The notes: generated by a model from the sequence alone, not told the origin. A stretch of 7,497 nt of DNA from Rhodospirillaceae bacterium (GCA_029881835.1 JAOULV010000061.1:1-7497), one strand, 5' to 3'; numbered from the stretch's first letter, positions 1 through 6,442 are shown. Program-made: numbers and translations.

Positions 1-467
1 TGCGAATAAAAAACCAAAAATGCGGCTTGGGGTTTTGGTTTTATCACTTCAAGCAAATGGCTAGCCGCAACGCCCTGCCATTCATTATCATAACGCGACC
101 ACGTGGTTACGCAGTGGATATCATTAACAAGCGTTGTTTGTGGTTGGGCGTTAAATTGTTCCCAATCCCAATCAATTTTGTTTTCAACCAACCCTGAAAC
201 CGTAAAACGCCATTGATCAAGTGGAATATCGGGTTGCACCCCAAGGTCAAGCACCGGAAAATCGTTTGTCAGGCGTTGACCGGGCGGTAAGCGTTTTTTG
301 CCTTGTGATTGACTGGTATCGGCTGGATTTTCACCACCCTTTTCACCAGTAATGCCCCTGCCCTCAAGCGCCCATTGTTCTTTTGTGCGCACAAGCTTTT
401 CCCTAATGCCGCCAAGCAAGGTTCCTTCGCTTTTTCCACTTAGTTTGCTTTCAATGTCATCAGACAA
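1..467 (-). CDS. Sulfite-oxidase-like molybdopterin oxidoreductase, N-terminal part (runs off left edge)
   Basis: This is the first 155 codons of a molybdopterin-dependent oxidoreductase of the sulfite oxidase/MsrP (YedY) fold; the rest lies beyond the window edge. The recognisable core starts with RLPPGQRLTNDFPVLDLG (about residues 59-76), followed by a W-x-F-x-V-x-G segment (86-92) and NDIHCVTTWSRYDNEW (115-130). Cys119 in that last motif is the expected molybdenum-ligating cysteine of the family. There is no signal peptide or twin-arginine motif, so it should be cytoplasmic, unlike periplasmic MsrP. The frame has no ATG. I chose TTG at 467-465 because AAAAGG lies 8 nt upstream and a stop codon lies five codons upstream. 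About 58 polar residues precede the core. It follows smpB by 24 bp on the same strand and is probably co-transcribed with it. The physiological substrate cannot be told from the sequence. Confidence 0.85.
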   Translation of the reverse strand, partial: MSDDIESKLSGKSEGTLLGGIREKLVRTKEQWALEGRGITGEKGGENPADTSQSQGKKRLPPGQRLTNDFPVLDLGVQPDIPLDQWRFTVSGLVENKIDWDWEQFNAQPQTTLVNDIHCVTTWSRYDNEWQGVAASHLLEVIKPKPQAAFLVFYS

Positions 468-475
468 AATGCGTG

Positions 476-481
476 CCTTTT
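476..481 (-). promoter_or_regulatory. Shine-Dalgarno deciding the TTG start of the molybdoenzyme gene
   Basis: On the minus strand AAAAGG sits 8 nt before TTG at 467-465. No ATG or GTG occurs between the preceding in-frame stop and the conserved core, so this site is the main support for the start. Confidence 0.55.
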
Positions 482-491
482 AGCTTCTTTT

Positions 492-974
492 TTAATTTCT
501 TTGGCTGGCGTGCAGGATTCTGGCTTTATCGCGCTTCCAGTCACGTTCTTTGGTGGCTTGGCGCTTGTCGGACTTGTGCTTACCTTTGGCCAGCCCGATT
601 TCAACCTTGGCCATGCCGCGCGCATTAAAATAAATGCTCAACGGCACAACCGTCATTCCTTCGCGCCCGATGGCCATAAACAATTTAGCCAATTCACGTT
701 TATGCATCAGCAGTTTGCGTGGGCGCTTCGGTTCGTGGGAAAAATGGCTGGCGCCCTCGTATTCTGGGATATAGGAATTAAGCAGGTACAATTCACCGTT
801 TTTTTCACTGGCGTAAGCATCGCCAATGGTGGCGTGACCTTGGCGCAACGATTTCACCTCGCTGCCCTGTAGCTGGATTCCGGCCTCAAAAGTCTGCTCA
901 ATAAAATAATCGTGGCGCGCTTTGCGGTTGCGGGCCGCGACATTATCGGGCTTTTTTTTCTTTTTTTGTGCCAT
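492..974 (-). CDS. smpB: SsrA-binding protein SmpB
   Basis: SmpB binds the tRNA-like domain of tmRNA and delivers it to stalled ribosomes for trans-translation in the cytoplasm. The 160-residue product has the usual length and family motifs. These are a lysine-rich start, NRKARHDYFIEQTFEAGIQL and then GSEVKSLRQG (about 16-46), KRPRKLLMHKREL (83-95), the barrel segment VVPLSIYFNARGMAKVEIG (109-127), and the basic C-terminal tail KGKHKSDKRQATKERDWKR (130-148). That tail is the part that enters the mRNA channel in known SmpB structures. The ATG at 974 is preceded by AAGGGG with a 5-nt spacer. It starts 28 bp after the dapA stop and is followed 24 bp later by the molybdoenzyme gene, which suggests one transcript. 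No tmRNA gene is visible in this window. Confidence 0.97.
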   Translation of the reverse strand: MAQKKKKKPDNVAARNRKARHDYFIEQTFEAGIQLQGSEVKSLRQGHATIGDAYASEKNGELYLLNSYIPEYEGASHFSHEPKRPRKLLMHKRELAKLFMAIGREGMTVVPLSIYFNARGMAKVEIGLAKGKHKSDKRQATKERDWKRDKARILHASQRN

Positions 975-986
975 GGCTGCCCCTTG

Positions 987-1003
987 GTCCGAAAATTACG
1001 GAC
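987..1003 (-). other. Small hairpin at the dapA stop / smpB leader
   Basis: GTCCG (987-991) and CGGAC (999-1003) form a perfect 5-bp stem with a 7-nt A/T loop. It begins at the last base of the dapA stop codon and lies just upstream of the smpB Shine-Dalgarno. There is no U-tract, so it is not an intrinsic terminator. It could be a processing or mRNA-stability element, or chance. Confidence 0.3.
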
Positions 1004-1881
1004 TAATTGGTTATCCCGGCTTGGCGAAGCGCATCTTCAACGGTTTTTTTGCTAGCGTCAGAAATTTCGCAAAGCGGCAAGCGCAGCTCGGACGAACAAA
1101 GGCCGAGTATTTCGGCGGCATGCTTGACCGGGCCGGGGCTGCTTTCGCAAAACATTGCGCTATGCACCGGTATTAAGCGTTCTTGGATTTCCATCGCTTT
1201 ATCAATATCGCCATCTGCCCATGCGTTATGCTGTTCGGCACAAAGACGCGGTGCAATGTTGGACGTTACCGAAATGCAGCCATGCCCACCGGCGGCCAAA
1301 AACGGTATGGCGGTGGCATCTTCGCCTGAAAGCTGGGCAAAATCATGACCAATAATTTTTGCAACCTGAATTGGTCTAGCAAGATCGCTGGTAGCGTCTT
1401 TTACGCCCGAAATATTGGCAAGCTTTGCCAATCTGGCCATTGTTTCCATGCTCATATCGACAACCGAGCGCCCGGGGATATTATAAATGAATATGGGCGT
1501 CGAAACCGCGTTGTTGATGGCTTCGTAATGGCGAAACAGCCCCTCTTGGGTGGGTTTGTTATAATATGGCGTCACCACCAACAAAGCATCGGCCCCGGCT
1601 TTTTCGGCGTGTATCGCCAGTTCAATCGCTTCGGCGGTCGAGTTTGAGCCGGCACCGGCCATTACCACGGCGCGGCCCTTTGCGACTTCGATACATATCT
1701 CGGTTACGCGTTTGTGCTCTTCATGGGTAAGGGTCGGCGATTCACCGGTTGTACCACATGGGACAAGACCGTTCGTTCCTTCCTTGATTTGCCAGTCGAC
1801 AAAATCTTGGAACGCTTTTTCGTCCACCTCACCATTTTTTAATGGTGTAATGAGCGCGGTGAATGAACCCTTAAATTTCAT
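1003..1881 (-). CDS. dapA: 4-hydroxy-tetrahydrodipicolinate synthase
   Basis: DapA condenses pyruvate with aspartate semialdehyde, the first committed step of the diaminopimelate/lysine pathway that supplies peptidoglycan precursors. The 292-residue product is a full-length TIM-barrel class I aldolase and aligns with E. coli numbering. Residues seen are Thr44-Thr45 in CGTTGESPTL, Tyr107 in TPYYNKP, Tyr133 and Arg138 in IYNIPGRS, and the Schiff-base lysine Lys161 in ISGVKDAT. Residues that form the lysine feedback site in Gram-negative enzymes are also present (Ser48, His53, His56, Asn80, Glu84, Tyr106), so allosteric inhibition by lysine is likely; this is an inference. ATG at 1881 has AGGAG at 1893-1897, with a rather long 11-nt spacer. 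It is the first gene of the minus-strand block and is divergent from slt. Confidence 0.97.
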   Translation of the reverse strand: MKFKGSFTALITPLKNGEVDEKAFQDFVDWQIKEGTNGLVPCGTTGESPTLTHEEHKRVTEICIEVAKGRAVVMAGAGSNSTAEAIELAIHAEKAGADALLVVTPYYNKPTQEGLFRHYEAINNAVSTPIFIYNIPGRSVVDMSMETMARLAKLANISGVKDATSDLARPIQVAKIIGHDFAQLSGEDATAIPFLAAGGHGCISVTSNIAPRLCAEQHNAWADGDIDKAMEIQERLIPVHSAMFCESSPGPVKHAAEILGLCSSELRLPLCEISDASKKTVEDALRQAGITN

Positions 1882-1926
1882 ATCTATTTAAACTCCTGAT
1901 AACTTAGAAATATGGGGGATATAGGG

Positions 1927-1955
1927 GGTATAGGCTTTTAAAATTTTGCCGTTAA
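1927..1955 (-). promoter_or_regulatory. Candidate sigma-70-type promoter for dapA
   Basis: Read on the minus strand, TTAACG (1955-1950) and TATACC (1932-1927) are separated by 17 bp, each matching four of six consensus bases. A start near 1920 would leave a leader of about 40 nt containing the dapA ribosome binding site. The -35 element overlaps the proximal TTAAAC repeat. Confidence 0.35.
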
Positions 1956-2060
1956 ACCCACTTAAACCCTTATGGGCGGACATTACCCCCATCGGGGCCA
2001 GTCGTAAAGTGTGCGGTTTCGCCCTGTTTTGCCGTGGTAATCATAGGTTAACTTGCCTTC

Positions 2061-2089
2061 TTGAGAATAGACCCACTAAAGCGTAGATT
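2061..2089 (+). promoter_or_regulatory. Candidate sigma-70-type promoter for slt
   Basis: TTGAGA (2061-2066, five of six consensus bases) and TAGATT (2084-2089, four of six) are separated by 17 bp. Transcription would begin near 2096, about 34 nt before the preferred slt ATG. That would exclude the in-frame TTG at 2061 as a start codon. Confidence 0.4.
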
Positions 2090-2119
2090 CGTCAATCTTG
2101 AGGCAAAAAACAGGTACCC

Positions 2120-2125
2120 AAGGGG
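2120..2125 (+). promoter_or_regulatory. Shine-Dalgarno deciding the slt start
   Basis: AAGGGG lies 4 nt before ATG at 2130. The other in-frame starts, TTG 2061 and ATG 2193, lack a comparable site, so this favours 2130 even though the spacing is short. Confidence 0.5.
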
Positions 2126-2129
2126 AAAA

Positions 2130-4196
2130 ATGCTAAACGGTTTTGCAATTAAGCTTTGGGGGCGTCGCCTGCCATCAATCCTGTCATCAGTAATGACCAC
2201 TAAATCGGTGCTATTGGCAGTTTTGCTTGGGCTAATGGTTATGCCGGCAACGCTGACCGGCACATCGGCACAAGCCAGCGAAATAAGCAAAAGCGATGCT
2301 TCGCGCGCAAAGGATGTCTTTAAGTTTTTAGATAAGCGCAATTGGCGTGATGCCAAAATCCACATGGGCAAAATAAAAGACCCGTTGTTGGTTGATCTGC
2401 TGACGTGGCAGTACCTGACCAGCCGCGGAACACCCGGAAAATTTGATGAAGCCGTTGAATTCATAAGCAAGCACGGTGACTGGCCAAAACGAAATGAAAT
2501 AATAAGAATAGCGGAAGAAACCCTTCCTTCATCTATGTCGCCCGAAAATGTTATCGCTTCAATTGCAGGTATTGGCGGGCCTGTATCGGCGATGGGTCAT
2601 GCGCGTTATGGCGAAGCATTGTTAAAATCGGGCCACAAAGAAGCTGGTATCCTTTCGTTGCGCGCAATATGGGTTGAGGGAAATTTCACAAAATCGCAGG
2701 AAAAGAATTTTTATAAACGCCATAAAAAAATACTCAGCAAAAAAGACCACCTTGACCGTCTTGATCGCCTTATCTGGGAAAAACGTTATTACCCGGCAAA
2801 ACGCCAGATTTGGAAAGTGGACGAAGACCAGAGAAAACTGGCAATTGCCCGCATATGGCTAATGCGCAAAGAAGGTAACGTTGACAAGGCAATATCTGAG
2901 GTTCCGGCGCACTTAAAAAATGACGATAGATTAATGTATGAACGCCTTCGCTGGCGGCGCACAAAAGGAAAAATCGAGGGTGCTATTGAAATTTTGGACA
3001 ATGCCCCGGCTAAAGTTTCGCATCCTGAAAAGTGGTGGGTTGAGCGTGCATATCTTGCGCGATTGGCGCTTCGCGAAAAAAAACCCGAAATCGCATATCG
3101 CATTTCATCAAAGCATTCACTAACGAGTGAAGCTGCATTCGAATATTCGGATGCCGAATGGATGTCGGGGTGGATTGCACTTAGGTTTTTAAACCGACCA
3201 GTTGATGCAAAAAAACATTTTGCAAATATGATAGAAGCCGTTAGCTACCCGGTTTCATTGGCACGAGGAACATATTGGGCGGGCCGTGCGGAAGAAGTAT
3301 TGGGTAATATTGACGGTGCAAAAACCCAATATGCGCTAGCCGCAAAATACCCAACTACTTTTTATGGCCAGATGGGACAGCTAAAAATACAAAAAAACCA
3401 ATCAAACCAGATTGATGCATCGCTTGAACCAGAAATACAAATAAGTTCAAGTGACGCAATAAAAATAAATACTCACCCTCTGGCAAGGGCCATAAGAATG
3501 CTGGGCGAATTGAACGAGCAAAAAAGATTGCGCCCGTTTATTCTTGCGCTTGATAAGATGGAAGATTCAAACAGTTGGCACGAAGCCGTGGCAGAGCTTG
3601 CCGCAGCAAACGGGCGAACCGATCTTTCTTTAAGAATTAGAAAAAACGCTCACCGAACAGGTGTGCCGATGCACACCAACGCCTACCCAAGCATTGAACC
3701 ACCAAAACTAAAAAATGGCGCCACAATAGAAACCCCGTTGGTGCTTGCGGTTATAAGGCAAGAAAGCGCGTTTTACCCCGGCGCCAGAAGCGGTGCGGGC
3801 GCGCGCGGAATGATGCAAGTAATGCCGGCCACGGCAAAAAAAGTTGCCAAGTCAGCGAGATTAAGCTTTTCACGCGATAAGTTATTGCAAGATCCCAATT
3901 ACAACATGATCATTGGGCAGACTTACCTTGCTTCGTTAATAAAAGAATTTGAAGGGTCATACATTTTGGCCCTTGCCGCATACAATGCCGGACCAAACCG
4001 GGCAAGAAAATGGATGCGCGACCATGGCGACCCCAGGGACGGCAAGACGGATGTGGTTGATTGGATAGAAATGATACCGTTCAATGAAACCCGCGATTAT
4101 GTTCATCGCGTCATTGGAAACCTTCACGTTTACCGCCAAAAGATAGGGGGCAAACGGGTCGCCCTAAACCGCGGCAACGAAAACTTTGTTCCATAA
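2130..4196 (+). CDS. slt: Soluble lytic murein transglycosylase (Slt70-like)
   Basis: This is a periplasmic enzyme that cleaves the MurNAc-GlcNAc bond of peptidoglycan non-hydrolytically, leaving 1,6-anhydro-MurNAc ends. From ATG 2130 it has 688 residues. It starts with a signal peptide whose hydrophobic core is about 26-43, with a likely cut after SAQA (residue 49). Next comes a long helical alpha-superhelix region (about 55-510) typical of Slt70. The C-terminal SLT domain (about 530-670) shows the catalytic Glu545 in VIRQESAFYP, GARGMMQVMPATA (557-569), AAYNAGPNRARKW (616-628) and PFNETRDYVHRV (650-661). The frame is open back to TTG 2061, but a ribosome binding site and candidate promoter favour 2130. 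It is divergent from dapA and convergent with the bactofilin operon. The superhelix is rich in lysine and in AAA/ATA codons, more AT-biased than dapA, which is common for fast-evolving periplasmic domains. Confidence 0.95.
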   Translation: MLNGFAIKLWGRRLPSILSSVMTTKSVLLAVLLGLMVMPATLTGTSAQASEISKSDASRAKDVFKFLDKRNWRDAKIHMGKIKDPLLVDLLTWQYLTSRGTPGKFDEAVEFISKHGDWPKRNEIIRIAEETLPSSMSPENVIASIAGIGGPVSAMGHARYGEALLKSGHKEAGILSLRAIWVEGNFTKSQEKNFYKRHKKILSKKDHLDRLDRLIWEKRYYPAKRQIWKVDEDQRKLAIARIWLMRKEGNVDKAISEVPAHLKNDDRLMYERLRWRRTKGKIEGAIEILDNAPAKVSHPEKWWVERAYLARLALREKKPEIAYRISSKHSLTSEAAFEYSDAEWMSGWIALRFLNRPVDAKKHFANMIEAVSYPVSLARGTYWAGRAEEVLGNIDGAKTQYALAAKYPTTFYGQMGQLKIQKNQSNQIDASLEPEIQISSSDAIKINTHPLARAIRMLGELNEQKRLRPFILALDKMEDSNSWHEAVAELAAANGRTDLSLRIRKNAHRTGVPMHTNAYPSIEPPKLKNGATIETPLVLAVIRQESAFYPGARSGAGARGMMQVMPATAKKVAKSARLSFSRDKLLQDPNYNMIIGQTYLASLIKEFEGSYILALAAYNAGPNRARKWMRDHGDPRDGKTDVVDWIEMIPFNETRDYVHRVIGNLHVYRQKIGGKRVALNRGNENFVP

Positions 4197-4204
4197 TTAA
4201 AATA

Positions 4205-4237
4205 AAAAGCCCGGCTCATAAATTTAGCCGGGCTTTT
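4205..4237. terminator. Bidirectional intrinsic terminator between slt and bactofilin
   Basis: AAAAGCCCGGCT (4205-4216) and AGCCGGGCTTTT (4226-4237) form a perfect 12-bp stem with a 9-nt loop. The GC-rich core is flanked by A-runs on one side and T-runs on the other, so it can terminate both convergent transcripts. It starts 9 bp after the slt stop and ends 30 bp from the bactofilin stop. Confidence 0.93.
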
Positions 4238-4267
4238 AATTGTGCTGCGCAATATAAAAATTTTTAA

Positions 4268-4771
4268 TTAAACGCCAGTTGCGATTTTTTTATCTGCACC
4301 AGACGGTTGGGCTGGTGTTTGGCCCGGACGTTGCTGGCTTTGCGTTTTGTTGACCACCAAATTAACCCTTTCGTCGGAAATAGACGATGCGGTATCTGTC
4401 ATGCGTGTGATGTGACCTTCAATATAGGCGCCTTCATCCACGGAAAGATTTTCATGCAAGATATCGCCAACCACATGCGCGGTCTTGGCTAGGTGCACCG
4501 TTTTGGCTTTTATCTGCCCGTTAATGTTGCCATGAATACGGATGGTATCGGCAAAAATTTCGCCCTTGATTTTGGCGCTGGCACCAACAAGCAAAACGCT
4601 GCTTCTGATATCGCCCACAACTTCACCATCAATCTGAACCTCACCGTCACTGACGATATCGCCGGTAACCACAAGATCAGATGCCATAATTGATGGAACC
4701 TTTGTCTTGACCGCCGGTTGATTGACATTGCTGTCAGTGCTTGTGCTTGACTTGTTACTCTTGGAAAACAT
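4268..4771 (-). CDS. Bactofilin family cytoskeletal protein
   Basis: Bactofilins polymerise without nucleotide into membrane-associated filaments that position cell-wall and other proteins. The 167-residue product has the family architecture. A short disordered N-terminus (1-25) is followed by a beta-helical core (about 28-124) of repeating hydrophobic-Gly turns such as VVTGDIVSDGEVQIDGEVVG, IKGEIFADTIRIHGNINGQI and AHVVGDILHENLSVDEGAYIEG. A Q/P-rich polar tail (about 143-167) ends it. The extreme N-terminus MFSKSNK resembles the short membrane-targeting sequence described for alphaproteobacterial bactofilins such as Caulobacter BacA; this is recalled, not aligned. ATG 4771 overlaps the last 17 bp of the M23 gene, with AAAGG 9 nt upstream inside that gene's downstream sequence. 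Translational coupling is therefore likely. It ends at the shared terminator. Confidence 0.93.
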   Translation of the reverse strand: MFSKSNKSSTSTDSNVNQPAVKTKVPSIMASDLVVTGDIVSDGEVQIDGEVVGDIRSSVLLVGASAKIKGEIFADTIRIHGNINGQIKAKTVHLAKTAHVVGDILHENLSVDEGAYIEGHITRMTDTASSISDERVNLVVNKTQSQQRPGQTPAQPSGADKKIATGV

Positions 4772-6173
4772 AGCGCCCTGCCTTTACAAATTTCATTGGA
4801 TCGAGGCCTTTGTCCTTAAAAAGTATCTCGTAATGTAGGTGCCTGCCGGTTGATCTACCAGTACTGCCGATGACCCCTATCTTTTCACCGAAAGAAACTT
4901 CCTGACCCTTTTTTACCATAATCTTACTCAAATGCCCATAGCGGGTCACAATCCCCGCTCCGTGGTCAATTTCTACCAGTTTTCCGAAGTTTCCCTTCCA
5001 TCCGGCGTGGACTACCTTGCCCGGGGATGTGGCCATTATGATTGAACCCGGGGTTGACCCCATATCAAGGCCATAATGCATGGACCATTTTTTATTAACC
5101 GGATCGCGGCGCTTTCCGAATGTGCTGGTTATATAATAAGCCTGCAGCGGTGTTGCCATTGGCATTTTACGCAAAACCGATTGTAACGATTCAGAATATG
5201 ACAGTTTGTTTTCAAGATTGTTCAACTTGCTTGCAAGCCTGCCGCCCGGTCTGCCGTCGGGCTTTGCCGCAATAAATGGCCCACCTTGACCGATAGCGAA
5301 ACCATCATCGCTTTCCATTAAATCGTCAACATGCAGCCCGGAAATTTCTATTATCCGTTCCATGTTGGCTATTTGTGATTCTGTCTGGTCGGTCAATTGG
5401 TCAATGGTTTCATTTTCTTTTTCTTCAAGGCTAACGAGTTTATTTTCAAGAACCTTTATATCGCGGCGCATCTGGGTGCTTTCAAGCAATGCAGAATTGC
5501 GTTCCGTTAGCGCAGATTGAAGGTCAGCCTCGATTGTGTGAAGGTCGTCCTTGATTGAAAAATTGCGTTGCGCCAGCGATTGAACCTTATTTTCAACATC
5601 GTCAATGCGGCTTTTCATGACGGCACGCGCAGATTCAATTTGCGCTTTAGCTTGGCGTGAATTTTTAAAAGTATCTAAATCTTCACGCAGCTTGGTGTTT
5701 TGCCCGGCAAGGCTAAGCATAAGGGCGTGGTTTTCTTCAAGATCGCCAACAATGCCGGAAAACTTTTTCTGATAATCGGAAACTTCTGCCAAAAGGCTAC
5801 GGTAAGCTACGCGCACATCGGCAATTTGTGCGTCCTTAGAGATAAGCTCTCTTTCGTGCATAAAAACACTAATTGAAGAAAACATTATCCACGCGGCAAA
5901 TGAAAAAACCACGGCCGCCACGGATCCTTGTGTGCGATGGGAAAGGTTGAGGCACGAAACCTTGCCTTCACTGCGAAAAACTATCTGGCGAAACGGAAAC
6001 ATCACCCGCAGGCGATGGTCTAATTGATCAAGCAAAAGCTTGAGCTTGGCGCCGGGCCTAAGCTTGCTGATTTTTTCCGCCCTCAATCTCTCCAAAAAAA
6101 CCTGCATTGATTTACCGGACATCCGCAAAATTGACCGCAAATTGGCGGTGTTGAGATTATTATTATTGAGCAC
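4755..6173 (-). CDS. Membrane-anchored M23 (LytM-type) peptidoglycan endopeptidase with coiled coil
   Basis: This is a probable DD-endopeptidase acting on peptidoglycan cross-links. The 472-residue order is a basic cytoplasmic N-terminus (1-82), one membrane helix (about 83-104), a long periplasmic coiled coil (about 110-275), a linker, and a C-terminal M23 domain (about 340-465). All active-site residues are present: His366 and Asp370 (HYGLD), His414 (RYGHLS), and His445 and His447 (HLHYE). Zinc is expected on His366, Asp370 and His447, so it should be catalytically active, unlike degenerate EnvC-type members. The start is GTG 6173, preceded by a G-run at a short distance, so the true start could be further in (ATG 6122 or 6107). 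The bactofilin gene overlaps its end. Bactofilin/M23 pairs are known in shape control (Helicobacter CcmA-Csd1, Hyphomonas BacA-LmdC), and this is probably the LmdC-type partner. Confidence 0.92.
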   Translation of the reverse strand: MLNNNNLNTANLRSILRMSGKSMQVFLERLRAEKISKLRPGAKLKLLLDQLDHRLRVMFPFRQIVFRSEGKVSCLNLSHRTQGSVAAVVFSFAAWIMFSSISVFMHERELISKDAQIADVRVAYRSLLAEVSDYQKKFSGIVGDLEENHALMLSLAGQNTKLREDLDTFKNSRQAKAQIESARAVMKSRIDDVENKVQSLAQRNFSIKDDLHTIEADLQSALTERNSALLESTQMRRDIKVLENKLVSLEEKENETIDQLTDQTESQIANMERIIEISGLHVDDLMESDDGFAIGQGGPFIAAKPDGRPGGRLASKLNNLENKLSYSESLQSVLRKMPMATPLQAYYITSTFGKRRDPVNKKWSMHYGLDMGSTPGSIIMATSPGKVVHAGWKGNFGKLVEIDHGAGIVTRYGHLSKIMVKKGQEVSFGEKIGVIGSTGRSTGRHLHYEILFKDKGLDPMKFVKAGRYVFQE

Positions 6174-6185
6174 TATCCCCCCGTC

Positions 6186-6201
6186 TGCGACCTAGGTCAC
6201 A
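6186..6201. promoter_or_regulatory. Palindrome upstream of the M23/bactofilin operon, possible operator
   Basis: The 16-bp element has GACCTAGGTC (6189-6198) as a perfect 10-bp palindrome, extended to TG...CA arms with one mismatched pair. Its edge is 12 nt from the M23 GTG codon, where a dimeric regulator could act. The binding protein is unknown. Confidence 0.35.
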
Positions 6202-6324
6202 ATTGGTTGTTTTTTGGTATATTTTTTATCTTTCCCACTATCCCCTAAATGTTGGGCTATGGTGTTGATTTGTAGAAAAAAGTATCTACTAAGTCATCTA
6301 CTGGCAAGTCAATTAAGGGTTATT

Positions 6325-6342
6325 TGCATACTAAATTATGCA
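6325..6342. repeat. Inverted repeat TGCATA-N6-TATGCA
   Basis: This is a perfect 6-bp dyad with a 6-bp A/T-rich spacer, located mid-way in the intergenic region. Its form suits a dimeric DNA-binding protein more than an RNA hairpin, because the stem is AT-rich. No regulator is assigned. Confidence 0.3.
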
Positions 6343-6363
6343 CTTTTTGCAAAATCGGGGCAA

Positions 6364-6379
6364 TGGACGAAACAGTCCA
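6364..6379. repeat. Inverted repeat TGGAC-N6-GTCCA
   Basis: This is a perfect 5-bp stem with a 6-nt loop (GAAACA). It lacks a T-tract, so it is not a terminator. It could be part of a structured leader or a chance hairpin. Confidence 0.25.
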
Positions 6380-6442
6380 GACCGGTTAAACTTTTATCAC
6401 ATAAAAACAATGGGTTGGCATTAAGCCTAAATTACCTGGGCG

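Larger units (their letters stand above)
1882..2129. other. Divergent dapA/slt intergenic region
   Basis: These 248 bp hold no credible gene. They contain a candidate promoter in each direction and two short tandem repeats, each with exactly 10-bp spacing: GGGGG at 1914-1918 and 1924-1928, and TTAAACCC at 1952-1959 and 1962-1969. TTTTGCCGT also occurs twice (1944-1952 and 2027-2035). Shared control of both genes is plausible but not shown. Confidence 0.6.

Noticed and set aside
501..872. A 123-codon plus-strand open frame opposite smpB
   Set aside because: It is the antisense of smpB, whose family motifs are unmistakable.
1980..1997. Paired C-run/G-run (CCCCC-ATC-GGGG) as a terminator in the dapA-slt gap
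   Set aside because: The loop is too small and there is no T-tract on either strand.
2048..2470. A 140-codon minus-strand open frame opposite the slt 5' end
   Set aside because: It is the antisense of slt and its promoter region, with no domain character and no ribosome binding site.
6155..6167. (AAT)4 run near the M23 start as a phase-variation tract
   Set aside because: A trinucleotide repeat cannot shift the frame and is only four units long; at most it varies the number of asparagines.
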